A program made the translations under genes and the position numbers. Shown here piece after piece: positions 9,523-16,564 of a DNA stretch of 64,000 nucleotides (position 1 is its first letter; each line of letters begins with the position of its first letter). Origin of the DNA: Nocardia higoensis NBRC 100133 (GTDB lineage: Bacteria > Actinomycetota > Actinomycetes > Mycobacteriales > Mycobacteriaceae); assembly GCF_000308595.1 (NCBI RefSeq), contig NZ_BAGA01000058.1, positions 1 through 64,000 of the forward strand, read 5' to 3'. The notes under the pieces were generated by a model, which was not told the DNA's origin, searched no databases, and was given only the letters and a program-made list of their open reading frames with translations.

Positions 9523-10191
9523 ATGAAGATCCGTAAGAACTCCATGCGGGCAGCAGGCGTCGTCGCCGCGGCGTCCGTTGCGTTCGGCATGCTGTCCGCG
9601 GGTGCGGCCAACGCCGACACCTTCGTTCCGCTGCCCGGCGGCGAGATCACCAAGACCCTGTCCGACGGCACTGTCGTGACCGTCCGCCTCGTCGGCGAGT
9701 CGGCCACCATCAGCCCGTCGCTGGGCTCCACCCCGGTCCATCGCAACGCGTGGGTCTCCGGCAGCGCGCAGGTCGAGCTGTCCGGCGGCGACAAGATCGG
9801 CGGCAGCATCTACCCCGGTTATGTGGTGGGCTGCCAGGTCAACATCGACGGCGGCGGCGTCGAGGGCGGCGTCGAGGGCGGCGTCGATTGGGAGGACGGC
9901 GCGGGCAGCCTCGGCGCCGAGTCCGGCGGCGAGCTGACCCTCGGTCCCGGCCAGGCCAAGTCCTTCTACATCCTCGACATCGAGGAAGCCGACGACTTCG
10001 GCAACGAGGACCACGCCAAGCGCAACAAGTTCAAGGGCAACAGCGGCTCGGTCACCTGGGCCGACTCCACCATCGGCCTGTCCGGCTGCGGTGGCTACGC
10101 CCAGGCGCGCGCCTTCGTGCGGGTCAAGGTCGAGACCGACCACGTGACCTCCTCGGTCACGTTGTGGGGCCGGCCGTTCAGCATCGGCTGA
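9523..10191 (+). CDS. nfpB: MspA-family porin, NfpB-like, 222 aa precursor
   Basis: This is a paralogue of the preceding porin. The signal peptide again ends in GAANA before DTFVPLPGG, and GYVVGCQ, CGGYAQARA and the terminal PFSIG are shared. It differs by a Gly/Glu-Val-rich insertion (VEGGVEGGVDWEDG, a small internal repeat) that probably lies in a periplasmic or surface loop. The gap to the upstream porin is 105 bases and holds its own GGAGG-type ribosome site, so both are likely on one transcript. The likely role is the second subunit of a heteromeric outer-membrane channel. Confidence 0.85.
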   Translation: MKIRKNSMRAAGVVAAASVAFGMLSAGAANADTFVPLPGGEITKTLSDGTVVTVRLVGESATISPSLGSTPVHRNAWVSGSAQVELSGGDKIGGSIYPGYVVGCQVNIDGGGVEGGVEGGVDWEDGAGSLGAESGGELTLGPGQAKSFYILDIEEADDFGNEDHAKRNKFKGNSGSVTWADSTIGLSGCGGYAQARAFVRVKVETDHVTSSVTLWGRPFSIG

Positions 10192-10310
10192 CCGATACGC
10201 TGAGCGAAATCACTTCTCCGGCAGCGGGTTCGGCGATCACGCCGGACCCGCTGCCGGGTGTCGCGGGCACGCGCGTAGCCGGGCGTTCGCCGGTGGGTGA
10301 GACTGGAGCG

Positions 10311-10757
10311 GTGACCACCCCGCCCGAGCGCCAGCAGCCGCCTGCTCTCAGTGCCTCCATCGTCGCGCTCACCCTCGCCCGCCGCGTCGAGAACGAACTC
10401 AATGCCGCCCTGGCCGAGCTCGATCTCACCGTGCGCAGACTCGGGCTGCTCGGCCACATCGACCAGATGCCGGGGGTGTCGTTCAGCGAGCTGGCCCGGA
10501 TGGCGGGGGTGAGCGTGCAGAGCGTGCACGCGACGATGAAGTCGCTGACCGCCGCGGGGCTGGTGCGCGACAGCACCGCCAAGCCGGGCGCCGCCTCGAC
10601 GATCGAGCTGACCCCGCGGGGACGCGGGCTGCTCGCCGAGGCGGAGCGCGTGCTCGCCGAGGTCGACGACCGGCTGTTCGGGACGAAGTCGAACGCGGCG
10701 GGCCGCAAGCTCGGCGCCGCGCTGCGCAGGTCCTTCGATCCGGGCGGAATCGGATGA
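10311..10757 (+). CDS. MarR-family transcriptional regulator, 148 aa
   Basis: A winged helix-turn-helix of MarR type is visible: VSFSELARMAGVSVQSVHAT (recognition helices) followed by the wing and LTPRGRGLLAEAE. A dimerisation helix with ALTLARRVENELNAAL lies before it. GTG at 10311 is chosen; an in-frame GTG at 10293 is possible, and neither has a good ribosome site. It starts 120 bases after the porin gene on the same strand, so it might regulate porin expression, but this is only positional. Confidence 0.8.
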   Translation: MTTPPERQQPPALSASIVALTLARRVENELNAALAELDLTVRRLGLLGHIDQMPGVSFSELARMAGVSVQSVHATMKSLTAAGLVRDSTAKPGAASTIELTPRGRGLLAEAERVLAEVDDRLFGTKSNAAGRKLGAALRRSFDPGGIG

Positions 10758-10891
10758 TGCGGACACCCGGGAGCGCCATGTGCCGGGGCACCGGTTCACC
10801 GGGTAGCGGGTGCGGCGTGCTGTTCCCGCGATTACGCTGACCGCGGTCACGGCCGCTCACTCCGCGCGGACGTGCCGGGAAGCGTAATCCG

Positions 10892-12172
10892 ATGGCGGGA
10901 GTTGCTGCGGTGGTCACTGCGTTGGTCAAGGGACAGAACGGCCCGCTGGCAGCCGACGGGGTGGTGGTGTCGGTGCGCACCGATGCGGCCGTGGATGTCT
11001 CGGCGTTGCTGGTGACCGAAGCGGGGACGGTGCGCACCGACGCCGACTTCGTCTTCTTCAACCAGCCTGTCGCCCCGGGCGTCCGGCTCGGCGCGCAAAC
11101 CCCCGCCGCCCTGGAGATCCGGACCGCGCAGCTGCCCGCCGGTATCGACGCGGTGCGCGCGGTGCTGACTCTCGACGACGCGGGCACGCGCTTCGGTGAC
11201 TTCGCGCCGCCGGTGGTGACCGTCTCGGATGTCTCCGGCGCGGCGCTGTTCGAGTACCGGATCGACGGTCTCGCCGGGGAATCGGTGGTGATCGCCCTCG
11301 AGGTGTATCGGCGCGGCGCGGACTGGAAGGTGCGCGCGGTGGGGCAGGGCTATGCGGGCGGATTCGCCGACCTGGTGACCGATCACGGGGTGAGCGTCGA
11401 CGACGAGCCGGCAGCGCAGGCCGGCCCGGTCGCGGAGGAACTGCCGGTGCGGACCGTGCCGGACGAGGCGAAGCTGTCCTTCGCCAAGCGGGCCACCCTC
11501 GATCTGCGCAAGCGGGAGGTCGCCAAGGTCCTGTTGACGAAACAGGCCGTGGGCGTGCGGGCGCGGGTGGTGCTGGTGATCGACAAGACCGGCAGCATGG
11601 CGAAGATGTACGACCGTGGGGTGGTGCACCGGGTGGTCGACCGGATGATCCCGATCGCCACCCAGCTCGACGACGACGGCGCACTCGAGCCGTACCTCTA
11701 CGCCGTCGACTACCTGAGGTTGCCCGACATCACTGTGGCCGAATCGGATCGGTGGTCGCAGACCTACCTGCACCTGTCCGGCCATCACGGCGGCCACGAC
11801 TACGCGCAGATCGGCGGGCGCAATGTCGAACTGCCGGTCATGCGTGCGGTCGTCGACTCCCTGCGGCCGGATCAGCGGCCGACGCTGGTGCTGTTCTTCA
11901 CCGACGGCGGCTTCTCCAAGAAGCGTGAGATCGCGGCGCTGATCAGGGAAGCGTCGGCGCTGCCCGCGTTCTGGCAGTTCATCGGGCTCGGACAGGCCAA
12001 CTACGGACTGTTGCGCGAACTCGACGATCTCGACGGGCGCGTGGTCGACAACGCCGGATTCTTCTCGCTCGACGACATCGACGAGGTCGACGACGCGCAG
12101 CTGTATGCGCGACTGCTGGGCGAGTTCCCGGAATGGTTGCGAGCGGCGAAGGCGGCGGGGATCGTGCGCTGA
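10892..12172 (+). CDS. TerD-vWA fusion protein (TerF-like), 426 aa
   Basis: Residues 1 to about 170 form a TerD-like Ca2+-binding beta-sandwich (LVKGQNGPL, VRTDADFVFFNQP and YRRGADWKVRAVGQGY are the family signposts). After a short basic linker, residues 222-426 are a von Willebrand A domain with a MIDAS of DKTGS type (231-235) and a later TDGG motif. This is the TerF-type architecture of tellurite/stress-response clusters. Ter proteins are thought to form membrane-associated metal-dependent complexes linked to phage, colicin and chemical-stress resistance. A related TerD-HNH gene lies 1.6 kb away. The gene ends against a hairpin that separates it from a convergent small membrane-protein gene. 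Confidence 0.88.
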   Translation: MAGVAAVVTALVKGQNGPLAADGVVVSVRTDAAVDVSALLVTEAGTVRTDADFVFFNQPVAPGVRLGAQTPAALEIRTAQLPAGIDAVRAVLTLDDAGTRFGDFAPPVVTVSDVSGAALFEYRIDGLAGESVVIALEVYRRGADWKVRAVGQGYAGGFADLVTDHGVSVDDEPAAQAGPVAEELPVRTVPDEAKLSFAKRATLDLRKREVAKVLLTKQAVGVRARVVLVIDKTGSMAKMYDRGVVHRVVDRMIPIATQLDDDGALEPYLYAVDYLRLPDITVAESDRWSQTYLHLSGHHGGHDYAQIGGRNVELPVMRAVVDSLRPDQRPTLVLFFTDGGFSKKREIAALIREASALPAFWQFIGLGQANYGLLRELDDLDGRVVDNAGFFSLDDIDEVDDAQLYARLLGEFPEWLRAAKAAGIVR

Positions 12173-12178
12173 GACCGG

Positions 12179-12204
12179 GCCGGCCGGGCGGTGACCCGGC
12201 CGGC
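12179..12204. terminator. Hairpin between convergent genes
   Basis: Perfect 10-base arms GCCGGCCGGG and CCCGGCCGGC enclose a six-base loop. The hairpin lies 6 bases after the TerF-like stop and 9 bases before the stop of the opposing small gene, so it could end transcription from both sides. There is no T-run, which is common in high-GC actinobacteria. Confidence 0.55.
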
Positions 12205-12213
12205 GTTCGCGGC

Positions 12214-12522
12214 TCAGCCGATGACGGCGTTCATGATGGTGCCCGCGCTGGTGGCGACGGCACCACCGATCATGGCGCCGGCCACCATCTTCGGCGACTC
12301 CAGGCCGCCGCCGGACCACTTCTCCCAGGCGAACCGGCCACCCGCGTAGATGATGGCGCAGATGCCTGCGAGGAGGACGAACCAGGTGAGATACCGCACG
12401 AGCTGCAGGATCTTGTCGGACATGGGCGGGGCCTCAGGCGTCGGGTTACCGATCTGAGCCAGGGTGTCGAATGCTGATGCGGTGTCGAGTACTGCGGCCA
12501 GAATCATCGTCGTGCTACTCAT
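12214..12522 (-). CDS. Small two-span membrane protein, VirB2/TrbC-like, copy A (102 aa)
   Basis: The protein has an N-terminal hydrophobic helix, a Pro-rich turn (GNPTPEAPP), a membrane span (about LTWFVLLAGICAIIYAGG), a short polar loop (RFAWEKWSGGG), and a second small-residue-rich span ending AGTIMNAVIG. This layout and the AGGRFA-type loop resemble the pilin-like VirB2/TrbC proteins of conjugative and mobile elements, but I see no other transfer gene nearby. It is a close paralogue of the gene at 12707, arranged back to back with it. Similarity continues at DNA level, including a 29-base exact inverted match. Function is unknown. Confidence 0.75.
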   Translation of the reverse strand: MSSTTMILAAVLDTASAFDTLAQIGNPTPEAPPMSDKILQLVRYLTWFVLLAGICAIIYAGGRFAWEKWSGGGLESPKMVAGAMIGGAVATSAGTIMNAVIG

Positions 12523-12945
12523 TCCGGGTTCGGGACAAGGAGAATCGCTCTACGAATGGTATCCGGTAAACCGGTGTGGCGCAGTCACCTCCCCGTACGC
12601 GCCGCCGTCCTTGCGGGATGGTCGCCGGGTCGCGATCATTGTGGAGGCGCCGGGCCGCAAAGCCGTTGCGCCGGAATCGGTACTGCTGCAACGCGAGGTG
12701 TGAACAGTGAGCGTCATCCTGATGGCTGTGGGGGACACGGTGTCGACGTTGGCGCAGGTCGGCAACCCGACACCGGAGGCGCCTCCGCTCTCGGACAAGA
12801 TCATGTTGTTCGTCCGCTACGCGACCTGGTTCGCGATCCTGTCCGGCATCCTCAGCATCATCTACGCGGGCGGGCGCTTCGCCTGGGAGAAGTGGTCGGG
12901 CAGCGGCATGGAGTCACCGAAGATGGTGGCCGGCGCCATGATCGG
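12266..12945. repeat. Inverted paralogue repeat (arms within copies A and B)
   Basis: The two small membrane-protein genes are inverted copies. A 29-base stretch at 12266-12294 is the exact reverse complement of 12917-12945, inside longer arms of about 130 bases at roughly 85-90 % identity by eye. Recombination between the arms would invert the central segment carrying the two start regions and swap the promoters and N termini between copies. Confidence 0.8.
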
Positions 12946-13000
12946 CGGCGCCGTGGCCACCAGTGCGGGCACGATCATGAACGCGGTGATCGGGGCCTGA
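12707..13000 (+). CDS. Small two-span membrane protein, VirB2/TrbC-like, copy B (97 aa)
   Basis: This is the divergent partner of the gene at 12214-12522. About three quarters of residues match, most strongly in the second half (IIYAGGRFAWEKWSG and the final span ending MNAVIGA). The N-terminal segment is shorter and less alike. A GAGGTG motif precedes the GTG start. The 184-base space between the two starts (12523-12706) must hold promoters for both. Its location between TerD-domain genes suggests a membrane component of that set. A holin-like or pilin-like role are alternatives. Confidence 0.75.
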   Translation: MSVILMAVGDTVSTLAQVGNPTPEAPPLSDKIMLFVRYATWFAILSGILSIIYAGGRFAWEKWSGSGMESPKMVAGAMIGGAVATSAGTIMNAVIGA

Positions 13001-13049
13001 TCGGCTGATCCGCCCCACGCGGGCGCGCGATGGGCTTGAATCGACGGCT

Positions 13050-13772
13050 ATGAGGGAGTCGAAGCCGCGCGGCCGCGCGCCCGTGGTGGCCGACGCCGAC
13101 ATCCGCGAGCAGGCGCGCGCCCTGCTCGCCGAGCGCGGGCCCGACGCGGTCAGCCTGCGCGCCATCGCCCGCGCGCTCGGCATCACCGCGCCCGCGCTGT
13201 ATCGGTACTACGACTCACGCGACGATCTGCTGGCCGCCCTGCGTTCGGAGTGCTGCGACGAGCTGGCGGCGGAGTTGTCCGCGCAGATCGACGCGCTGAC
13301 CGAGGACAACGGGCTCGTCCAGTTCTTCGCCATCTGCCGGGGTTTCCGGCGCTGGGCGCTGGCCAACACCCAGGAGTTCACCCTGGTGTTCGCCTCGCCC
13401 GGCGCGGTCTCGGGGTCGGTGTCGCAGCGGTTCACCGAGCCGTTCGGCCGGATCTTCCTCGCCGCCGCGGGAAGGCTGCTGACCTCCTACGAGATCACCA
13501 CGCCGGCGACCGATGTCATCCCGCCCGCCCTGCGCGAAGACCTGTTGGACTTCCGTACCGAACTGCTGGCGGCGCTGTCGGAGTCGGGCCAGAAGTTTCC
13601 GGCCGAGAAGCTCGATCTCGGCGTGACCTACCTGATGACCCAGATCTGGGCGCGGCTGTACGGGCACGTCACCCTCGAGGTGTTCGGCAACTATCCGCTG
13701 CCGCTGTCGGAACCGGAGGTCATGTTCGACGCGGTGCTGGCCGACCTGGCCCGGTCGTGGGGGCTGACCTAG
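13050..13772 (+). CDS. TetR-family transcriptional regulator, 240 aa
   Basis: The N-terminal helix-turn-helix is typical (VSLRAIARALGITAPALYRY, about residues 34-53), followed by DSRDDLL. The C-terminal part (ICRGFRRWALANTQEFTLVF and similar) fits the WHG-type TetR ligand domain common in actinobacteria. It starts 50 bases after copy B and ends about 10 bases before the convergent TerD-HNH gene. It may regulate one or both. The ligand is unknown. Confidence 0.85.
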   Translation: MRESKPRGRAPVVADADIREQARALLAERGPDAVSLRAIARALGITAPALYRYYDSRDDLLAALRSECCDELAAELSAQIDALTEDNGLVQFFAICRGFRRWALANTQEFTLVFASPGAVSGSVSQRFTEPFGRIFLAAAGRLLTSYEITTPATDVIPPALREDLLDFRTELLAALSESGQKFPAEKLDLGVTYLMTQIWARLYGHVTLEVFGNYPLPLSEPEVMFDAVLADLARSWGLT

Positions 13773-13782
13773 CGCGGCCCGC

Positions 13783-15930
13783 TCAGATCCGAGCTCCCTT
13801 GCGGCGGTTGCAGGCCCGGCACAGGATCTGCAGATTCGTCGCGCTGGTCGCGCCGCCCCGGCTCAACGGGATGATGTGGTCGAACTCCAGGTAGTGCCCG
13901 CTGCCGCATTCCACGCACCGGCCGCCGTCGCGCTGCCAGACCTCGGCCTTCACCTCCTGGGAGATGCTGCGCGAATCCAGCTGCCCCGGTGTGAGCACCA
14001 GGCGCTTGGCCACCCGTAGGGCGCCTTCCAGCGCGGCGGTCACATAATCGGGATCGTCGACCTCGAAGGTGGCGCCGCCGCGCGCCGAAGTCGCCGCGAC
14101 CTGCACCGCGCCCGTGCTGTTGCGCACCGAAACCACTCGCGACCAGGGCAATTCGACTCCGGCGCCCGCGCCGACGAAGCGCAGCTTCTTGTTGCTGGCG
14201 ATCAACCGGCCGTCGGTGCGCTTGGGGCCGCGCGCGAGCGCCCTGACCTGGGTGGCGGGCAGGTCGAGGTGCACCTTCTCCTCGGAATCCAGATGCAGGT
14301 CGGGCGTGCGGATCACCGGCAGATCGCCTTCGCGCAGCCGGCACAGCAGCCTGCCCCGATGCACCCGCCTGCGCAGGTCCTCCACCAGCGGTCCGCCCAG
14401 GCGCAGCTCCACCAGAGCGTGCTCGAACAGATCGAACTCGTCCTGCCGGATCTCACCGTCGGCGAAGGCGAAGGTGACCATGCGCTCCACATAGCTGAGC
14501 CCCAGATCACGCAGGGCGGCGCGGCCGCGGCTCTCGTCGATGCGCTGGTAGCGCAGTGACGCCCAGAGGTGCTCCCACGGTTCGCCGATCGGGCCGGAGG
14601 TGGTGAGCACCCGCCAGGCGCTGCTGTGCCAGTGGGTGAGGAACTCCTCGATCTCGACTTCACAGGCCACGCACGGCGACAAGCCGCCGAAGAACTTGCG
14701 GCGGCGGGGTGAGCCGCAGCGCGGGCAGTCGCGGGGGTCGTCGTGGCTGCGCAGGTAGCTGTCGGAGGTCCAGCGGGCGCCGTCCCACCAGCGCATGCGT
14801 GCGGGCTCGGTGGGGTCGGGGTGCCAGTCGGCGCGGGCCGGGGCCGGCGGGGGCGGCGGGGGAGCCGGATCGGCGCGGTGGCGGGTCAGATCGACCGGGC
14901 GCGGCGCCGGGCCGGGGAATGCGGCGGGGATGGCGTCGATACGGGCCAGCGGGAGGGTGTCGGCGCGGCCGGACGACGAGACGGCGGGCAGCGCCGGGTC
15001 GGTGGGCGGATCGTCGGAGTACGGCGCGGGGTCCGGTGTCCGGTGCGACGCCGCGGGGTGGTCGGAGAGCGGACCGCCGTGGGGCGGACGGGTAGGTGAC
15101 GGGTCGCCGGACCGGCCGGACAGCGGCAGGCGGCGGGTGGGGAACGGCGCTCCGGTCGGGCGGTGCAGCGTGGGCGCTCGGTCGGCGTGCGGGGGGTACG
15201 GCTCGGCCTCGGACACGGCATCGTGCGCGTCGGGGATACAGGACTCGATCGCGCCGGAGGGGTGTTCGGCTGTTGTCGGCGCGTGCGTGCCTTCGCCGGT
15301 GAAGGCGTGTTCGCGAGCCTCTTCGAAGGGCGAGTTCGACGCCGGATCCCCGGCCGGTGCGGCGGCACGGAGGGCGCGGCCGCGCGCGAAGGGATCGGTC
15401 GTGCGGGTGGTTCTGACACGGCGGTCCGGATCGTCGACGGCCACGCCGAATTCGGTGACGAGACCGGATAGACCGGTGTGCCAGCCCTGGCCGACCGCGC
15501 GGAAGCGCCAGGCGCCGTCGCGGCGGTAGAACTCGCCGAACATCATGGCCGTGACGCGCTCGTGGTCGTCGATCGCGAAGCGGGCGATCGGGCCGTCGGC
15601 GGCGTGGACGGTGACGGTGAGCCCGTCGATGTCGGCGAAGCTGCCCTCGTCGAGGGAACCGCCGATCACGATCCGGTCGACATCGCGTTCGGTGCGCGGC
15701 AGGGAGACACTGAGGCGGGCGGTGCCGGGCGCGGGTTCCTGGTCCAGGGTCACCGCCTGGGAGATGTGCCGTGGTGCGTTGTAGAAGACCAGATCACGAT
15801 CGGTGCGGACCGTGCCGGACTCGTCCAGCAACAGCGCGTGCGCGTCGACGGCATGCTCGGTCTGCCATGAAACGGCCACGGCTAGAAGAGATGTCGGTAC
15901 CGGTGCGTTCGCGCCCTTGCTGAGTTCCAT
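13783..15930 (-). CDS. TerD-DUF2510-zinc ribbon-HNH endonuclease fusion, 715 aa
   Basis: Domains in order: a TerD-like beta-sandwich (1 to about 170; [16 protein letters not shown] marks it); a long Pro-rich disordered linker (about 190-365); a DUF2510 short motif [20 protein letters not shown] (368-387); a zinc ribbon with CPRC at 402-405 and CVAC at 420-423; a helical segment with [20 protein letters not shown], reminiscent of TerB-like acidic helices; a PH-like beta region (about 545-635); and a C-terminal HNH nuclease with CVEC (672-675), [11 protein letters not shown] (683-693) and CRAC (704-707). HNH domains cut DNA, and TerD binds Ca2+. A Ca2+- or stress-gated nuclease is a reasonable inference. 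The start at 15930 is the first Met before the TerD domain; the frame stays open far upstream only as antisense of the next gene. Confidence 0.88.
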   Translation of the reverse strand: MELSKGANAPVPTSLLAVAVSWQTEHAVDAHALLLDESGTVRTDRDLVFYNAPRHISQAVTLDQEPAPGTARLSVSLPRTERDVDRIVIGGSLDEGSFADIDGLTVTVHAADGPIARFAIDDHERVTAMMFGEFYRRDGAWRFRAVGQGWHTGLSGLVTEFGVAVDDPDRRVRTTRTTDPFARGRALRAAAPAGDPASNSPFEEAREHAFTGEGTHAPTTAEHPSGAIESCIPDAHDAVSEAEPYPPHADRAPTLHRPTGAPFPTRRLPLSGRSGDPSPTRPPHGGPLSDHPAASHRTPDPAPYSDDPPTDPALPAVSSSGRADTLPLARIDAIPAAFPGPAPRPVDLTRHRADPAPPPPPPAPARADWHPDPTEPARMRWWDGARWTSDSYLRSHDDPRDCPRCGSPRRRKFFGGLSPCVACEVEIEEFLTHWHSSAWRVLTTSGPIGEPWEHLWASLRYQRIDESRGRAALRDLGLSYVERMVTFAFADGEIRQDEFDLFEHALVELRLGGPLVEDLRRRVHRGRLLCRLREGDLPVIRTPDLHLDSEEKVHLDLPATQVRALARGPKRTDGRLIASNKKLRFVGAGAGVELPWSRVVSVRNSTGAVQVAATSARGGATFEVDDPDYVTAALEGALRVAKRLVLTPGQLDSRSISQEVKAEVWQRDGGRCVECGSGHYLEFDHIIPLSRGGATSATNLQILCRACNRRKGARI

Positions 15931-16063
15931 CGTGCTGGCATCCTCCCACGCCCCTCCGACACGCCGAGCGCGCCGGTCTCGCGGGGGCGGCGGACCGGCG
16001 ACACAGACCGGTCGGACGAGGAAATCCGGCGGGTATCGGCCGAGGTCGGGCACAGTGGAGGTC

Positions 16064-16564
16064 ATGACGAGCCCGAAGGGGAAGGGCCACCGGGACAAGC
16101 CCGAGGGCGGCCCGGCGAAGCCGGGTGTGCCGCGGGTGCCCGGCCCGGCCGAGGTCATCGCGGCTGCGCAGGCCGCCGCCGCGGCGGCGCAGGCGGCGGC
16201 CGGGCAGGCGCTGGAATCCGCGCAGGCCACCGCCGGGCACGCCTTCGACGCGGCGGTGCGGCTGCCGCCCGCCTCGGCGCAGCTGGTCGCCCAGCTGCCG
16301 GACCTGGTGGAGAACCTGTCCCAGGCGATCGACCGGCTCAACGCCGCCATCGACCGGCTCGATCGCACGCTGGCGCTGGCCGATCCCGCCTTCGCCGCCT
16401 ACGACCGGCTGCTACCGCGGCTGGAAGCGATGGTCGCCATGGGTGAGGACGTGCTGGGAGCGCTCGCGCGACTGCCCGGCGTCTCCTCGGTGCTCGGCCG
16501 GGTCACCGGCGCACGGCGCGGTGCGGACGAGGAGCGGGACGCTCCGCCGAAGCGCCGGCGCTGA
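16064..16564 (+). CDS. Ala-rich helical protein of unknown function, 166 aa
   Basis: A Lys/Pro-rich N terminus is followed by a long Ala/Gln helix (about residues 28-60), a central helical segment with heptad-like Leu/Ile spacing ([20 protein letters not shown]) that could form a coiled coil, and a highly basic tail. No signal peptide or membrane span is evident. GTGGAGG precedes the ATG. The gene is divergent from the TerD-HNH gene, with about 130 bases between starts, and its last 62 bases overlap the end of the opposing pabAB gene. The pattern recalls phasin-like or cell-envelope-associated helical proteins, but I cannot name a family. Confidence 0.65.
   Translation: MTSPKGKGHRDKPEGGPAKPGVPRVPGPAEVIAAAQAAAAAAQAAAGQALESAQATAGHAFDAAVRLPPASAQLVAQLPDLVENLSQAIDRLNAAIDRLDRTLALADPAFAAYDRLLPRLEAMVAMGEDVLGALARLPGVSSVLGRVTGARRGADEERDAPPKRRR

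Noticed and set aside
10847..12319. Minus-strand frame of about 490 codons over the TerD-vWA gene.
   Set aside because: Same reason: shadow of a high-GC gene. The plus-strand product has recognisable TerD and vWA motifs.
12523..12706. A site-specific recombinase-type invertible promoter.
   Set aside because: No recombinase gene or short perfect inverted repeats directly bordering the segment are visible; only the gene-sized homologous arms are. Homologous inversion remains possible and is listed as a finding.
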